Assembly (NCBI RefSeq): GCF_028680575.1
Contig: NZ_JAPCKI010000001.1
Coordinates: forward strand, 597,781 to 661,780
Length of the DNA: 64,000 nucleotides
Source of the DNA: Acidovorax benzenivorans
Lineage (GTDB): Bacteria > Pseudomonadota > Gammaproteobacteria > Burkholderiales > Burkholderiaceae_C
Reading direction: 5' to 3'
Shown: positions 29,259-37,441 of the stretch, piece by piece
How the letters are laid out: the number at the start of each line of letters is the position of its first letter
Position numbering within the stretch: the first letter of the stretch is position 1
Translations under genes and position numbers: made by a program
Notes under the pieces: generated by a model
The model's input: the letters and a program-made list of their open reading frames with translations, nothing else
Told to the model about the DNA's origin: nothing
Database searches by the model: none

Positions 29259-30185
29259 TCAGTCCCCTCGCACCCGTTGTGCAAAGCCGCGCGCGCTGAA
29301 CTGCTCCAGCACAAAGTCCACAAACACCCGGGTGCGTGCGGGCAGCAGCTTTTTGCTGGGGTAGTACAGCGAGGTCGGGCCTGCGTCGGCCCACCAGCCG
29401 GGCAGCACGCGCACCAGGTCGCCGCGCGCCAGCCAGGGGTGCGCAAACGGCATGGGCAGCACGGCCAGGCCCAGGCCCATCAGCGCGGCCTGGCACATGG
29501 CCTCGGGGTCATCGAACACGACGCGTGTGCGCATCTCCACCGGCGCTGCGTCGCCCGCCTTGTTGCGCAGCGTGGTGACGTTGATGCGCCCCGTGCGGAT
29601 GTTGCGCCGTGCAATGCCATCCCACTGCGCCAGGTCTGCCGGGTGGCGCGGCGCCTTCTTGTGACCCTGCAGTAGCGTCGGGGCAGCCACCACCACCAGG
29701 TGGATGGGGCCCAGCGTGCGCGCCACCATGTCGGGGTTCAGGTTCAGGCCACCGCCAATGCCGGCGTCAAAGCCCTCGCCGATGAGGTCCACCTGCCGGT
29801 TCTCAAAGCGCCAGTCGGGCTGGATGGCTGGGTAGCGCTGCAAAAAGTCGGTGAGCAGCGGCACCAGGTACGCACGGCCAAAGGCCTGCCCCATGCTGAC
29901 CTTGAGCGTGCCCGCAGGCTGTTGCTCGGCCTCGGCCGCGTGGTCCACGGCATCGGCCAGGGCGCTGAGCGCCGGGCCCACTTGCGCCAGCAGCCGCTGC
30001 CCGCCTTCGGTCAGCGTAAGGCGCCGCGTGCTGCGCTGGAACAGCCGCACGCCCAGGTTGGCCTCCAGCCGTGCCACGTTTTTGCTCACGGCGGCGGGCG
30101 TCAGGCCCATGAGCCGCGCGGCGGCCGAGAAGCTGCCGGACTCGGCAGATTTGACGAAGGATTCGAGGTGGCTCAGGGGCTGCAT
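29259..30185 (-). CDS. LysR-type transcriptional regulator
   Basis: This 308-residue regulator has a winged helix at the N-terminus (MQPLSHLESFVKSAESGSFS ... LTPAAVSKNVARLE) and a LysR substrate domain. Because it diverges from an SDR gene at 30338 with a palindrome between, control of that gene is probable. The ATG at 30185 fits the family start; one at 30215 would extend into the palindrome. Confidence 0.92.
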   Translation of the reverse strand: MQPLSHLESFVKSAESGSFSAAARLMGLTPAAVSKNVARLEANLGVRLFQRSTRRLTLTEGGQRLLAQVGPALSALADAVDHAAEAEQQPAGTLKVSMGQAFGRAYLVPLLTDFLQRYPAIQPDWRFENRQVDLIGEGFDAGIGGGLNLNPDMVARTLGPIHLVVVAAPTLLQGHKKAPRHPADLAQWDGIARRNIRTGRINVTTLRNKAGDAAPVEMRTRVVFDDPEAMCQAALMGLGLAVLPMPFAHPWLARGDLVRVLPGWWADAGPTSLYYPSKKLLPARTRVFVDFVLEQFSARGFAQRVRGD

Positions 30186-30209
30186 GGTGGGTCTCGCTTG
30201 GTTTTCTAT

Positions 30210-30228
30210 TTTCAACCATGGGTTGAAA
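30210..30228. promoter_or_regulatory. Candidate LysR operator
   Basis: TTTCAACC-ATG-GGTTGAAA is a perfect 8-base inverted repeat with a three-base centre, 25 bases upstream of the LysR start and 110 bases upstream of the divergent SDR gene. Confidence 0.6.
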
Positions 30229-30337
30229 TAAATGTGGCTGATTCATGGCTACCGCCCATGCAATGGTTTGCCGACACTGCAGATGTTCGCAGTGTCTACC
30301 CCATCCTTTTTCATCCACTGGTTTTCTGGAGAACACC

Positions 30338-31129
30338 ATGACTCACACCTCCGTGTCTTCTTCGTCCCCCTCATCCACCGCTGGCGTCCTGGCTGGCAAA
30401 GTGGCGTTTGTCACCGGCGGTTCGCGCGGCATTGGCGCGGCCATCGTGCGGCGCCTGGCGCGCGATGGCGCTGCGGTAGCCTTTACCTACAGCAGCTCCG
30501 AAGCGCCGGCCCAGTCCGTTGCAGCGGCTGTCGAAGCCGCCGGTGGGCGTGCGCTGGCTTTGCGGGCCGACAGCACCGATGCCGCCGCCCTCACCCAGGC
30601 CATCGACACAGCCGCCAGCACGCTGGGCCGCATCGACATTCTGGTCAACAGCGCGGGTGTGGCGGTGGCGGGCGAGATCGACAGCTTCTCGCTGGCGGAC
30701 TTCGACCACACGGTGAACGTCAACGTGCGCGCCGTGTTCGTCGCCACGCAAGCCGCCGTGCGCCACATGGGCCAGGGCGGCGCGTACGGCCGCGTCATCA
30801 CCATCGGCAGTACCAACTCCGACCGCGTGCCATGGGCCGGCTTCAGCGTGTACGGCATGAGCAAGGCCGCCATCGTGGGGCTGACCAAGGGTCTGGCGCG
30901 CGACCTGGGCCCGCGCGGCATCACCGTGAACAACGTGCAGCCCGGCCCGGTCGATACCGACATGAACCCGGCCGACGGCCCCATGGCCAGCAACATGCAC
31001 GGCCTGATGGCGCTGGACCGCCACGCGCACCCGGACGAGATCGCCGGCATGGTGGCCTACCTGGCCGGGCCCGAGTCGGGCATGGTGACGGGGGCCAGCC
31101 TGCTGATCGATGGCGGCTTTGCGGCCTGA
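30338..31129 (+). CDS. SDR family oxidoreductase
   Basis: This 263-residue short-chain dehydrogenase has the NAD(P) motif GGSRGIGAA near residue 25, NSAGV, and the catalytic YxxxK in SVYGMSKAA with a Ser about 12 residues before. The C-terminal ASLLIDGGFA is the usual family end. The ATG at 30338 follows CTGGAGAAC. The basic residues after GGSRG suggest NADPH. Substrate unknown. Confidence 0.93.
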   Translation: MTHTSVSSSSPSSTAGVLAGKVAFVTGGSRGIGAAIVRRLARDGAAVAFTYSSSEAPAQSVAAAVEAAGGRALALRADSTDAAALTQAIDTAASTLGRIDILVNSAGVAVAGEIDSFSLADFDHTVNVNVRAVFVATQAAVRHMGQGGAYGRVITIGSTNSDRVPWAGFSVYGMSKAAIVGLTKGLARDLGPRGITVNNVQPGPVDTDMNPADGPMASNMHGLMALDRHAHPDEIAGMVAYLAGPESGMVTGASLLIDGGFAA

Positions 31130-31144
31130 GAAGACGCGGCCCGG

Positions 31145-31945
31145 TCACACCATCCCGCCATTGGCTCGCAGGGTTTGCCCGTTGATCCAGGCACCGTCTG
31201 GCCCCGCCAGAAACGCCACGGCGCTGGCGATGTCCTGTGGCGTGCCCAGGCGCTGCAGCGGGTTGGCCTGGGCCAGGCGATCGATGAGTTCGGGCGTCTT
31301 GCCGTCCAGGAACAGCTCTGTGGCCGTGGGTCCGGGCGCGATGGCGTTGACGGTGATGTTGCGTCCGCGCAGTTCCTTCGCCAGGATCAGCGTCATGGTC
31401 TCAACCGCGCTCTTGGTGGCGGCATAGACCGCGTAGCCTGGCAGCGCAGTGCCCACCAAGCTGGTCGAGAAGTTGATGATGCGACCGCCCGGTTGCAACC
31501 GGTGCACGGCCTCGCGCAGGGTGTGGAAGCTGCCTTTGAGGTTGATGGCGACCAGCCGGTCAAAGGTGGCGTCGTCCGTGTCGGCCAAATGAGGCGTGGT
31601 GGAGGGCATGACACCCGCGTTGTTCACCAGCACGTCGATGCGGCCAAAGGCTTGCACCGCGCTGTCGAACAGCCGCCGTACGGCCTGGCTGTCGGCCACG
31701 TCGGCCTGCACCGCCACGGCGTGCCCGCCTTCGGCTGCAATGGACTGGACCACGGCCTGCGCGTCAGCGGCGCGCCCGGCGTAGTTGACGACCACGCGCA
31801 GCCCGTCGCGTGCCAGGCGGTGGGCAATGGCGGCGCCAATGCCGCGCGATGCGCCGGTGACGATGGCAACCCTGGCGCTTGAGGACATCGTGGTGGCGGT
31901 GGCGGTGGATGGCGAAGGGGTGGCAGTGCTGTGGGTGGTGGGCAT
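31145..31945 (-). CDS. SDR family oxidoreductase
   Basis: This 266-residue SDR has a Ser/Thr-rich N-terminal extension of about 20 residues before VAIVTGASRGIGAAIA. NNAG and the YxxxK motif (YAVYAATKSA) are present, and it ends GQTLRANGGMV, typical of FabG-like reductases. A good ribosome site (CCAGGAG) precedes the ATG at 31945; a longer frame extends upstream to 32080. It converges with the preceding SDR gene and diverges from a LysR gene at 32171. Confidence 0.92.
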   Translation of the reverse strand: MPTTHSTATPSPSTATATTMSSSARVAIVTGASRGIGAAIAHRLARDGLRVVVNYAGRAADAQAVVQSIAAEGGHAVAVQADVADSQAVRRLFDSAVQAFGRIDVLVNNAGVMPSTTPHLADTDDATFDRLVAINLKGSFHTLREAVHRLQPGGRIINFSTSLVGTALPGYAVYAATKSAVETMTLILAKELRGRNITVNAIAPGPTATELFLDGKTPELIDRLAQANPLQRLGTPQDIASAVAFLAGPDGAWINGQTLRANGGMV

Positions 31946-32170
31946 GGCAAATCTCCTGGAAAAGGTGATGGGCCCAGGGCCCGCTGCGGGTGCGGGCTCT
32001 GGCGTGTTTTCAGGCCGTGGGGCCATAGCGGCATTGTTCTGTTGTTGTTTGTCTGGATAAATACATAAAATTGCCTTCACTATTCATCCAGTAATAACAA
32101 TGGTCCTTGCGATGGCCGCCATGTCCGGTGGCGCTCCGCAGTGGGTCACAGGGCAAAGGAGGCCTTGCCC

Positions 32171-33067
32171 ATGGACCGGTTCCAATCCATGCAGCTGTTC
32201 ACCCGCATCGTCGAGCTGGGCAGCTTCACGCGTGCGGCCGAAGACCTGCAGCTGCCGCGCGCCAGCGTCACGCTGGCCGTGCAGGACCTGGAAAAACGCC
32301 TGGGCACGCGCCTGCTGCAGCGCACCACGCGTCACGTCAGCACCACGCCTGATGGGCAGGCGTATTACGACCGCTGCCAGCGCCTGTTGGCTGACCTGGA
32401 GGAGACCGAGTCCGCCTTCGGCAGCGCCATGCTCAATCCCCGAGGCAAGCTGCGCGTGGACCTGCAGGGCACGCTCGCCCGGCACTTTGTGCTGCCGCGC
32501 ATCGGCGAGTTCTGTGAGCGCTACCCCGATGTGGAACTGGAAATTGGCCTGGGGGACCGTTTGGTGGATCTGGTGCGCGAAGGCGTGGACTGCGTGCTGC
32601 GTGGTGGCGAGCTGAGTGATTCCACCATGGTGGCGCGGCGCGTGGCAGTGCTGCAGCAGGTGACCTGCGCCAGCCGCGAGTATCTGCGGCGCAACGGCAC
32701 GCCCACCACCGTGGACGCGCTGCGTGGGCACCGCGCCGTCAACTTCCTGTCGCAGCGCACGGGCAAGCCGCTGCCGTTCGACTTCATCGTGGAGGGCGTG
32801 GCGCGCAGCGTGCAGCTCAAGGGCCTGGTGGCCGTGAGCGATGCCGATGCGTACCACGCCTGCTGCGCTGCGCATCTGGGGCTCATCCAGGTGCCGCGCT
32901 ATCACATCGCGCCCCGGTTGGCCGATGGCAGCCTGTGCGAGGTGTTGGCCGATTGCCGCCCCGCGCCCATGCCCGTATCGGTGCTGTACCCACACAGCCG
33001 CCAGCTCTCGCCGCGCGTGCGCGTGTTTGTGGACTGGCTGGCCCAGGTAATGCAGGACGCCCGCTGA
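32171..33067 (+). CDS. LysR-type transcriptional regulator
   Basis: This 298-residue regulator has the DNA-binding segment MDRFQSMQLFTRIVELGSFT ... LPRASVTLAVQDLE and a LysR C-terminal domain of the CrgA/DmlR group. It is divergent from the SDR gene at 31945 and probably regulates it. The 225-base gap contains an AT-rich stretch with TGGAT and ATCCA half-sites (about 32059 and 32088) that may form an operator. Confidence 0.92.
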   Translation: MDRFQSMQLFTRIVELGSFTRAAEDLQLPRASVTLAVQDLEKRLGTRLLQRTTRHVSTTPDGQAYYDRCQRLLADLEETESAFGSAMLNPRGKLRVDLQGTLARHFVLPRIGEFCERYPDVELEIGLGDRLVDLVREGVDCVLRGGELSDSTMVARRVAVLQQVTCASREYLRRNGTPTTVDALRGHRAVNFLSQRTGKPLPFDFIVEGVARSVQLKGLVAVSDADAYHACCAAHLGLIQVPRYHIAPRLADGSLCEVLADCRPAPMPVSVLYPHSRQLSPRVRVFVDWLAQVMQDAR

Positions 33068-33081
33068 CGCCCGCACGCCCG

Positions 33082-33609
33082 CTACACGGGCCGCGCGAAC
33101 TCCATCACCCAGTTCACCTCCCAGGTGACCCCGCCGTCTGCCGAAAACGCCTGCTGCCAGCGTGGCGCGGCGGTGTGCATGCCGGACCACTCAAACCGCA
33201 CGCGCACCGGGAGGCCCTCGAATAGCTCCTCGCCTTCAAACAGGCCCACGCCGCCCTGAAAGCCGCCCACCACGGGCGGCAGCAGCATGCCGGTGGCAGG
33301 GTCCACGCCGCCGGTGGCGTTGTCCAGCCAGTAGATGCTCCAGCGCTGTGACGCGGGGCTGAACACGCGCAGCGACATGCCCACAAAGCCGGGCTTCCAG
33401 GTGGCGGGGAGAAAGTCGTCGTAGTTGCCAATGCCGCCAGGCAGCGGGCGCGCGGTGCCGGTGGCGTCAAAGCTCTCCCAGTCGGTGCAGCCCGCCAGGC
33501 GCTGCACCAGGCGGGTGTTGCGGATGCGCCAGGGGCCCATCAGGAAGTCGAAATCGTGTGCGGCGTGGGGGCCGATGGCCGGGGTTGTACCGGTGGCGGT
33601 GTCTTGCAT
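33082..33609 (-). CDS. Conserved hypothetical protein with lipocalin/DUF1579-like opening
   Basis: This is a 175-residue cytoplasmic-looking protein. The opening FDFLMGPWRIRNTRL resembles the start of lipocalin-like DUF1579 proteins (a WxG/W-type first strand). The rest has alternating Gly and aromatic residues consistent with a small beta-barrel (SLRVFSPASQRWSIYWLDNA). It lies downstream of a glutathione S-transferase gene on the same strand (37-base gap). No function is assigned. Confidence 0.75.
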   Translation of the reverse strand: MQDTATGTTPAIGPHAAHDFDFLMGPWRIRNTRLVQRLAGCTDWESFDATGTARPLPGGIGNYDDFLPATWKPGFVGMSLRVFSPASQRWSIYWLDNATGGVDPATGMLLPPVVGGFQGGVGLFEGEELFEGLPVRVRFEWSGMHTAAPRWQQAFSADGGVTWEVNWVMEFARPV

Positions 33610-33646
33610 GGTGTTCGGTGATGGGGATGGTGGTGGTGAGAGGTTC

Positions 33647-34303
33647 TCAGGCCGATGCCATGGCCTCGTTGGGATGAACCCAGCCGGGCAGTGCGCGCAG
33701 TGAGTTCAGCCAGCGCGCCACGTGGGGGAAGTCTTCGGCGGCGAGGCCCGCCTCGGGCAGCCAGAAGAGATATGCCGAGCAGGCGAGGTCTGCGATGGTG
33801 GGGCCGGAGGGAACCAGGAACTCCGAGCTTGCAAATGCTTCGTTCAACGTGGCCAGGTCTGCCATGGCACGTTCGCGCAGGTAGGCCAGAACCTCGGCGG
33901 GCTGTGGCGCCCACCGCAGCGCAAAGCGCAGGTTGGGCACGCTGAAGCCGATGCGGTTGGTCTCCCAGAAAAGCCATTCCAGGATGGCGCTCTGCTCCGA
34001 GGGCGCGCCGCAGAAGGCGCTGGTGCGTTGCGCCAGATGGACCAGGATGGCGTCGGATTGGCAATAGGCGGTGCCGTCATCGACAAGCACCGGCACTTCG
34101 CCGAATTGGCTGGCGGCCACGAAGTCTGCCGGGCGTTGGGCCCGGGGCGTATCCAGCGCGATAGGCTGGTAGCGGTGCGGGGTTTCCGTCAGCAAAAGCA
34201 GCGACCGAACCTTGTACGAATGGCCGGAACCTGCGCTGCCATACAGCAGCAGGGAGGGGTATGGGGTTGTCGGCATGGAGTGTCTTGCGCTCTGGTCAGG
34301 CAT
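33647..34303 (-). CDS. Glutathione S-transferase family protein
   Basis: This 218-residue protein has an N-terminal thioredoxin-like domain (LLLYGSAGSGHSYKVRSLLLL; GEVPVLVDDGTAYCQSDAIL, the glutathione-binding VPVL-D-S pattern) and a helical C-terminal domain. It probably conjugates or reduces an electrophile in the cytoplasm. The start overlaps the end of the NIPSNAP gene by eight bases; an internal ATG at 34276 is an alternative. It sits in a NIPSNAP-GST-hypothetical unit divergent from a WYL regulator. Confidence 0.9.
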   Translation of the reverse strand: MPDQSARHSMPTTPYPSLLLYGSAGSGHSYKVRSLLLLTETPHRYQPIALDTPRAQRPADFVAASQFGEVPVLVDDGTAYCQSDAILVHLAQRTSAFCGAPSEQSAILEWLFWETNRIGFSVPNLRFALRWAPQPAEVLAYLRERAMADLATLNEAFASSEFLVPSGPTIADLACSAYLFWLPEAGLAAEDFPHVARWLNSLRALPGWVHPNEAMASA

Positions 34304-35024
34304 GCAGCGCGGAGCGCGCCGTGGGCTGCAGCCGGTGGGTCTCGGGTGCGCGGGCCAGCCAGTGCGCGAGTGCCGGGGCTACCTCCCGCGCCCAGGCACC
34401 ACTGTCGGCAAAAGCCTGCAGCGCTGCCGCATCGCCAAACAGCGCCAGCCCCAGCAGCACATGCTCGCCGGTGCGCACGGGCAGGCGGGGAAAGGTGTTG
34501 GCGCTGGCTTCGGTGCAGTACCACGCCGTGGCGTGCGCGCCGCCACGCTGCAGCGTGGGCGCCATGCGGTGGCGGCAAAAGTCCAGCAGCGCCGGGGTGG
34601 CGGGCTCATGCAGATAGAAGACGGTGGCATCCAGCACACCTCCAACGGTGTCTGTGGCGCCGGGTTCTGGCCGCGCGTGATGCGGCAGTGCGGACGCCGC
34701 ACCGGGCCACGCAGGGCGCAGCAGCAGCACGTTGTCGGAATCGATCATCGTGGCGTTGGCTGCATGGTGGTGTGCGGCCCACACGGGCCCGCCGTAGAAG
34801 GCTTCGAGCGCGCGGCGGCGCGAGTCCATGTCGGCAAAGCCGCGCAGCCAGACGAACAGATCGGGCTGGTCCAGGTCTCGGAACTGGCCCAGCACGCGCA
34901 TGCCGTGCGCTTCCTGGGGCTCGATGAACTCGCTGTCGAACAGGTCGATGAGCACGTCGCGCTGCTGCGGGTGCAGGGTGTACTGGCGCAGTTCGACGAT
35001 GGGGCTGAGGTCAGTGGCGGGCAT
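34296..35024 (-). CDS. NIPSNAP family protein
   Basis: This 242-residue protein has two NIPSNAP-like ferredoxin-fold halves; the first opens VELRQYTLHPQQRDVLIDLF and includes LFVWLRGFADM. The biochemical role of the bacterial family is not settled. CAGGAGCCCGC before the ATG at 35024 sets the start. It is the first gene of a three-gene unit and faces a WYL-domain regulator across a 149-base gap with a perfect palindrome. Confidence 0.88.
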   Translation of the reverse strand: MPATDLSPIVELRQYTLHPQQRDVLIDLFDSEFIEPQEAHGMRVLGQFRDLDQPDLFVWLRGFADMDSRRRALEAFYGGPVWAAHHHAANATMIDSDNVLLLRPAWPGAASALPHHARPEPGATDTVGGVLDATVFYLHEPATPALLDFCRHRMAPTLQRGGAHATAWYCTEASANTFPRLPVRTGEHVLLGLALFGDAAALQAFADSGAWAREVAPALAHWLARAPETHRLQPTARSALHA

Positions 35025-35085
35025 GCGGGCTCCTGAAAAGGTGTGATGGCAACAAGGCAAAGACAAGCCCGCAGTGTGTGCGGCT

Positions 35086-35110
35086 ATACCTGCCAACCCA
35101 TGGCAGGTAT
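35086..35110. promoter_or_regulatory. Perfect palindrome, candidate operator of the WYL regulator
   Basis: ATACCTGCCA (35086-35095) and TGGCAGGTAT (35101-35110) form a perfect 10-base inverted repeat with a five-base centre, between the divergent NIPSNAP and WYL-regulator genes. Confidence 0.75.
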
Positions 35111-35173
35111 TTGCGCTATCTTTCGCTTTCTGCCCCTTCTGTCCATCTCTTTCCCCCACCTTTGCCAGATCCC

Positions 35174-36160
35174 ATGCGCGCCAGCCGCTTGTTGTCCCTC
35201 CAGATGCTGCTGGAAACGCGCGGCCGCATGAGTGCGCAGGCGCTGGCCGAGGCGCTGGAGGTGTCGGTGCGCACGCTTTACCGCGACGTGGACCAGCTCA
35301 GCGCGGCCGGTGTGCCCATCTATGCCGAGCGGGGGCGCAACGGCGGCTTTGCGTTGCTGCCGGGCTGGAAGACCACGCTCACGGGCCTCACGCCGTCGGA
35401 GGCGCAGGCCGTGTTCCTCAGCGGCCTGCCGGGCCCTGCGCAGGACCTGGGCCTGGGCAGCGACGTGGAGGGCGCGCGCCTGAAGCTGCTGGCCGCGCTG
35501 CCCGCCGCCTGGCGTGAGGACGCGCAGCGCGTGAGTGCCCGCCTGCACCTGGACCCGGTGGACTGGTACCGCGAGAGCGACCCCACGCCACACCTGACCA
35601 CGGTGGCCGCAGCGGTGTGGAGCGGCCACCAGATCGCGATGCGTTACGCCAGCTGGACGGACACCGTGGAGCGCACCGTGAGCCCGTTGGGCCTGGTACT
35701 GAAGGCGGGCGTGTGGTACCTGGTGGCCCTGCCCACGGGCGCGGACGAGCGCGGGCCACGCACCTACCGGGTCTCGAACATCCTGGCGGCCGCCGTGCTG
35801 GGCAAGTCGGCCAGGCGCCCCGCGCGCTTTGACCTGCCCGCCTATTGGGCCGCGTCGATCCTGCGTTTTGAGTCGGGCCTGTACACGGGTGAGGCCGCGC
35901 TGCTGGCCACGCCCGCTGGCCTGCGGGGCCTGCGTGCCCTGAGCAGCGCCGTGGCGCGCGCAGTGGCCGCCGCGCCACCGTCCCGCCGCAAGGATGGCCG
36001 CACAGCCGTGACGATTCCCATCGAGTCGGTGGAGCATGCCTGCGGGCAGCTGATGCGGCTGTCGCCCCAGGTGGAAGTGCTGCGGCCCGTGGCATTGCGC
36101 CGCGCACTGGTGGAGCGGGTGCAGGCCACGGCGCGGCTGTATGGGCTGCTTGGGGGATGA
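35174..36160 (+). CDS. WYL-domain transcriptional regulator (YafY type)
   Basis: This 328-residue regulator has an HTH_11 winged helix (MRASRLLSLQMLLETRGRMS; EVSVRTLYRDVDQLSAAG) followed by a WYL effector domain at about residues 140-210 (VSPLGLVLKAGVWYLVAL is the conserved segment) and a WYL C-terminal extension. It likely binds the palindrome upstream and controls the divergent NIPSNAP-GST unit. The ligand is unknown. A longer open frame begins at 35078, but it would run through the operator. Confidence 0.92.
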   Translation: MRASRLLSLQMLLETRGRMSAQALAEALEVSVRTLYRDVDQLSAAGVPIYAERGRNGGFALLPGWKTTLTGLTPSEAQAVFLSGLPGPAQDLGLGSDVEGARLKLLAALPAAWREDAQRVSARLHLDPVDWYRESDPTPHLTTVAAAVWSGHQIAMRYASWTDTVERTVSPLGLVLKAGVWYLVALPTGADERGPRTYRVSNILAAAVLGKSARRPARFDLPAYWAASILRFESGLYTGEAALLATPAGLRGLRALSSAVARAVAAAPPSRRKDGRTAVTIPIESVEHACGQLMRLSPQVEVLRPVALRRALVERVQATARLYGLLGG

Positions 36161-36171
36161 GGGTGTGTGAG

Positions 36172-36230
36172 TTTTGCTATTAAATAAATAGCTGCATCGG
36201 CATGATGGATAAGCGCTACCGGCCCATAAC
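36172..36230 (+). repeat. GATAGC-type dispersed repeat
   Basis: The copy reads TTTTGCTATTAAATAAATAGCTG, GGCATGATGGATAAGCGCTACCGGCCCATAA. It starts 11 bases after the WYL regulator stop. The gap 36161-36663 holds this repeat and the element described next, and no convincing gene. Confidence 0.75.
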
Positions 36231-36244
36231 GTCATAAACGCCCG

Positions 36245-36305
36245 TTCCAAGTCTTTTTGGGGCCGCACAAGTACCTTGCGTCCCTTCCCCTGGCCGGGCG
36301 CTCGC
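36245..36305 (+). repeat. Degenerate end-copy of the adjacent inverted-repeat element
   Basis: TTCCAAGTCTTTTTGGGGCCGCACAAGTACCTTGCG ... CCGGGCG resembles the left end of the element at 36379-36664 (TTCAAAGTCTTTTTGGAG, TTGCACAAGCGCCTTG, CCGGGCG). It looks like a decayed solo end in direct orientation. Confidence 0.6.
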
Positions 36306-36378
36306 AAAGACCGCTGCGCGACCCCTGGGAGATCGTCAACAGGCTCCTGGACTTGGCCCAGCGCGTGCGCGGGGGCTC

Positions 36379-36664
36379 AGAACCTGTTCAAAGTCTTTTT
36401 GGAGTTGCACAAGCGCCTTGCCGGGCGCCCGGCTAGGGGATGGGCTGCTAGGCGCAGCGCGCGCCCAATAGCCCGTGCTATTGGCAAGCGTTGCAACAAC
36501 GCAGACCGCCCGGCAAGGCACTTGCCCGAAGGGTTGGAGTGAAATCGGGCGACAAGGCCGCCTCGGCTGCTTGCATGGGCACGAGCCCATGCGGCGCACC
36601 CGAAGCATCCACTCATCCCGATTGCACTCCAATGCAATCTCCAAAAAGACTTTGAACAGGTTCT
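36379..36664. repeat. 286-bp element bounded by 26-bp perfect inverted repeats
   Basis: Identical inverted ends, AGAACCTGTTCAAAGTCTTT continuing to GGAG at 36379-36404 and the reverse complement at 36639-36664, enclose about 234 bases. Inside are further hairpins: GCATGGGC-ACGA-GCCCATGC, CAATAGC-CCGT-GCTATTG, and an imperfect TTGGAGTGAAATCGGG/CCCGATTGCACTCCAA pair. Open frames across it are not convincing genes. The layout is that of a non-autonomous MITE-like element; no transposase is present. It ends inside the last codons of the TetR gene. Confidence 0.75.
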
Positions 36665-37329
36665 CAGAGCCCCCGTTCCACCATGTCCAGCAGCCGCTGG
36701 CTCAGCAGGTCCAGCATCTGCTGGGGCGTGCCACGCAGCGGCCCGTCGATGGCGAGCAGCGCCATGCCATGCACCGTGGACCAGGCCAGGTATTCGGCGC
36801 CGGGGCGGCGTGCGGGCGGCAGGGCGCCAGCGGCCACCAGGTCGTCCAGCGCGGCGCTCAAGTGCTGGAAGGGGTTGAGCCCCGTGGCCCCGCCCATGGC
36901 GGGGTCTGGGTTTTGCTGCACCGTGAAGCGGCCACCGAAGGCGGTGCGAAAGAGCCCCGTCTCTGCGTGCGCAAACCGCAGGTAGCCCGCGCCCACGGCG
37001 CGCACCTTGGCATGGGCCTGCTCGGTGGGCGTGCCGGTGGTGGGCACCTGGGTCAGCTCGGCCTCCATGGACCGCGCGGCGGCGGCCACGGCAGCAGCGC
37101 GCACGGCACCCAGCAAGTCGTCCCGGTTGGCGAAATGGCGGTACGCCGCATTGGGCGCCACGCCCGCGCGGCGTGTGGCCTCGCGCAGCACCACCGCATC
37201 CGGGCCGCCCTGGCGCGCCAGTTCGATGCCTGCGTCCAGCAGCGCACGGTGCAGGTCGCCGTGGCGGTAGGTGGTGCGTGCGGTGGGTGCGCTGGAGCTG
37301 GCGGCTTTGTTGCGGGTGGTTACTGTCAT
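36664..37329 (-). CDS. TetR family regulator
   Basis: This 221-residue repressor has an N-terminal TetR helix-turn-helix (HGDLHRALLDAGIELARQGG; AGVAPNAAYRHFANRDDLL) and a WHG-type C-terminal ligand domain (RFAHAETGLFRTAFGGRF; YLAWSTVHGMALL). The ATG at 37329 is preferred over a GTG at 37350, because the latter would place a palindromic operator inside the coding sequence. It diverges from a VOC-GST-DUF1579 unit, its likely target. The stop lies at the edge of an inverted-repeat element. Confidence 0.9.
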   Translation of the reverse strand: MTVTTRNKAASSSAPTARTTYRHGDLHRALLDAGIELARQGGPDAVVLREATRRAGVAPNAAYRHFANRDDLLGAVRAAAVAAAARSMEAELTQVPTTGTPTEQAHAKVRAVGAGYLRFAHAETGLFRTAFGGRFTVQQNPDPAMGGATGLNPFQHLSAALDDLVAAGALPPARRPGAEYLAWSTVHGMALLAIDGPLRGTPQQMLDLLSQRLLDMVERGL

Positions 37330-37343
37330 GGACAACTTGGATG

Positions 37344-37356
37344 TGGACACTGTCCA
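37344..37356. promoter_or_regulatory. Candidate TetR operator
   Basis: TGGACACTGTCCA is a perfect 13-base palindrome 15 bases upstream of the TetR start. A further half-site ATGGACAA lies at 37328-37335, suggesting two overlapping dimer sites that would repress both divergent transcripts. Confidence 0.65.
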
Positions 37357-37441
37357 TTATCTTTGCTATGGTTTGTGGACGGTGTTCACAATTGTGCGCC
37401 GAAACCCCTCCCGTTCCGTCACCGTTCCCCAGGAGACCCTC

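Noticed and set aside
36276-36644. Two short open frames across the inverted-repeat element
   Set aside because: They run through the hairpins and inverted ends, overlap on opposite strands, and have no signal peptide, domain or ribosome site that would set them apart from chance.
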